A stretch of 64,000 bases of DNA, taken from NCBI RefSeq assembly GCF_014201095.1, contig NZ_JACHDN010000001.1, positions 682,001 to 746,000 of the forward strand, written 5' to 3'. Of the stretch, positions 62,864 through 64,000 are shown piece after piece. Under the pieces are notes generated by a model. It saw only the letters and a program-made list of their open reading frames with translations, was not told where the DNA came from and did not search any database. Position 1 is the first letter of the stretch, and every line of letters begins with the position of its first letter. A program made the position numbers and the translations under genes. This DNA is from Cellulomonas hominis. GTDB taxonomy: Bacteria; Actinomycetota; Actinomycetes; Actinomycetales; Cellulomonadaceae.

Positions 62864-62937
62864 CGTCCGTCCTGCCCCTTCGGCGTCGCATGGCTACGCT
62901 GATCCGGACAGACGCGACCGAGCCGCGAGGTGGGGCG

Positions 62938-63422
62938 ATGGTGGACCGTTCCGCCCTGCTCGCGGCGCTCACCGCCACGGCCGCGGAGCTCCCGACCTGA
63001 CCGACCGCGGCGGCCCGTGGCCCGCCTACGCCGAGATGGCCGCGCGGCAGACCGGCGCCGCGTCGCTCACGGTCGTCCCGCTGCACGCCGGCGCCGGCGT
63101 GCTCGGGCTGCTGAGCCTCTACCGCGCGGCGCCCGGCCCCCTTGCCGCCGGCCTGGACGACCTCGGGTTCCTCGCGGACGTCATCGCGGTCGCGGTGCTG
63201 GACGACGCCCTGCCCGCCGGCCCGCCGCTGCCCGGCCCCTGGGACGAGCGGTCCGTGATCCACCAGGCGGCCGGCATGGTGATGGCGCAGCTGGCGGTCC
63301 CCGCGCCCGACGCCCTCGCCCTGCTGCGCGCGCACGCCTTCGCGCTGGACCTGACGCTGCCCGAGGTGGCGGGGCAGGTGCTGGACCGCACGCTCCAGTT
63401 CCGACCGGACGAGGGATCATGA
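62938..63422 (+). pseudogene. Decayed GAF-ANTAR gene (internal deletion and frame change)
   Basis: A start with promoter-like TACGCT (62896-62901) and a GAGG site begins MVDRSALLAALTATAAELP and then hits a stop at 62998-63000. In another frame, from about 63000, the sequence continues as the second half of a GAF domain (GGPWPAYAEMAARQTGAASLTVVPL, ending VIAVAVLDD) and a full ANTAR domain (VIHQAAGMVMAQLAVPAPDALALLRAHAF). Alignment with the neighbouring intact gene shows that about 85 codons between these parts are missing. A truncated protein from ATG 63036 (128 aa) could still be made. Confidence 0.8.
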
Positions 63423-63480
63423 GACCGTCGACCGCAGCCGCAGCCGCAGTCGCACCGACGTCCGGCCCGAGGAGAGAGCC

Positions 63481-64000
63481 ATGACTCGTGGGACCCACCT
63501 GGCGGCGCTCACGTCGAGCCTCGCCGCCCTCGCCGAGGAGCAGGACGTCGTCAGCACGCTCGTGGAGGCCGTCGGCGCCAGCGCCGAGACGCTCGACGGC
63601 GACGTGGGGGTCGTCGTCTCCGAGGACCTGACGGCGCCGCGCGCGGGCCGGCTCGACCTGCTCGCCGCCTCGTCGCACGCCGCCGCGTCGCTCGAGCTCT
63701 ACCAGCTCCAGGTCGACTCCGGCCCGTGCCTGGACGCGGTGGCCGAGGACGCCGACGTGTCCGTCGTGGGCGACGCCGCGATGCGCGAGCGCTGGCCCCG
63801 CCTGGCACCGGCGCTCTCCCGCGCCGGGTACCACGCCGTGCACGCGTTCGTGCTGCGCTGGCGCGGGCAGCCGTTCGGCGCGCTCAACGTGTTCCTCCCC
63901 CGGGCGCACCCGCTCACCGCCGACGAGCGGCAGACCGCCCGGGGCTTCGCCGACATCGCGGCGGTCGCCATCGTGCACGCCGGCGACCGGCCCGACCTGG
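63481..64000 (+). CDS. GAF-domain protein, probably GAF-ANTAR (partial, 3' end cut)
   Basis: First 173 codons of a gene running off the window. HLAALTSSLAALAEEQDVVSTLVEAV, then a GAF domain (SGPCLDAVAEDADVSVVGD, ERWPRLAPALSRAGYHAVHAFVLRWRGQPFGALNVF) close to those of ANTAR regulators; the ANTAR part would lie beyond the edge. ATG with GAGGAG 7 nt upstream. Sequence similarity to the pseudogene before it suggests a tandem duplication. Confidence 0.88.
   Translation, partial: MTRGTHLAALTSSLAALAEEQDVVSTLVEAVGASAETLDGDVGVVVSEDLTAPRAGRLDLLAASSHAAASLELYQLQVDSGPCLDAVAEDADVSVVGDAAMRERWPRLAPALSRAGYHAVHAFVLRWRGQPFGALNVFLPRAHPLTADERQTARGFADIAAVAIVHAGDRPDL

Overview
The window is about 64 kb of very high-GC DNA that reads as the chromosome of a Gram-positive actinobacterium, most like Cellulomonas or a close micrococcalean relative. 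The reasons are the GC-saturated third codon positions, many GTG starts, 4-bp ATGA/GTGA gene overlaps, a mycothiol S-conjugate amidase (Mca) with a neighbouring DUF4307 gene and greA, a PIN-PhoH fusion, several ANTAR-domain proteins, an alditol oxidase, a GH42 beta-galactosidase, and repeated leaderless-type promoters. I see no rRNA, tRNA, CRISPR array, prophage or insertion sequence. This is mostly ordinary core chromosome with some accessory regulators.

Layout. 1-4.6 kb: an oligopeptide ABC transporter on the minus strand (binding protein, then an OppB-type permease with an unusual membrane insertion, then an OppC-type permease cut by the window edge), followed by a VOC protein. 4.7-8.6 kb: a GadC-like amino-acid antiporter, a small membrane protein and an M20 dipeptidase in one tightly packed operon, then a DUF1801 protein. 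8.9-13.2 kb: a MarR/SDR divergent pair with a striking twin operator, a FitAB/VapBC-type toxin-antitoxin pair overlapping an rRNA methyltransferase gene, and ychF. 13.2-21 kb: an ABC exporter, rmuC, ispH divergent from xseA-xseB, and a PfkB sugar kinase. 21-25.6 kb: a complete sugar ABC transporter (binding protein, two permeases, MsiK/UgpC-type ATPase). 25.8-30.7 kb: beta-carbonic anhydrase, fumC, a Cache-type chemoreceptor and a MarR regulator. 30.8-40.9 kb: FUSC-like membrane protein, PhoH2, UppS, PAQR/hemolysin III protein, small alarmone synthetase, a 2H-type protein, a nitrilase-family hydrolase, mca, DUF4307, greA, ilvA. 40.9-51.7 kb: AI-2E-type transporter, a cystathionine gamma-lyase/synthase, msrA, HEAT-repeat protein, a putative exported protein, deoD, FKBP, PAP2, alditol oxidase, cystathionine beta-synthase and a Bax inhibitor-1 protein. 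52-56 kb: an ABC exporter next to a histidine kinase/response regulator pair. 56-64 kb: MFS/MarR divergent pair, siderophore-interacting protein, TusA-like protein, GAF-ANTAR regulator, a TetR-controlled GH42 beta-galactosidase, a decayed GAF-ANTAR pseudogene and an intact partial GAF gene running off the end.

How the genes work together. Nutrient uptake (peptides, amino acids, sugars, galactosides) sits beside intracellular use (dipeptidase, sugar kinase, GH42). The beta-synthase plus gamma-lyase pair could make cysteine from homocysteine by reverse transsulfuration, feeding mycothiol, with Mca and MsrA acting in thiol and oxidant defence. Regulation is visible in the DNA: at least five dyad operators for MarR, TetR or antitoxin proteins, and about a dozen genes whose -10 hexamer (TAnnnT-like) lies only 6-8 nt before the start codon.

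The least explained structure is a set of large, perfect or near-perfect intergenic palindromes (18.2, 21.1 and 43.5 kb). Two of them sit between divergent genes, where a terminator has no obvious job, and two lie next to hexanucleotide repeats. I did not find a clearly new multi-gene system. The palindromes, the insertion in the OppB-like permease, the toxin/methyltransferase operon and the twin MarR operator are the best leads.
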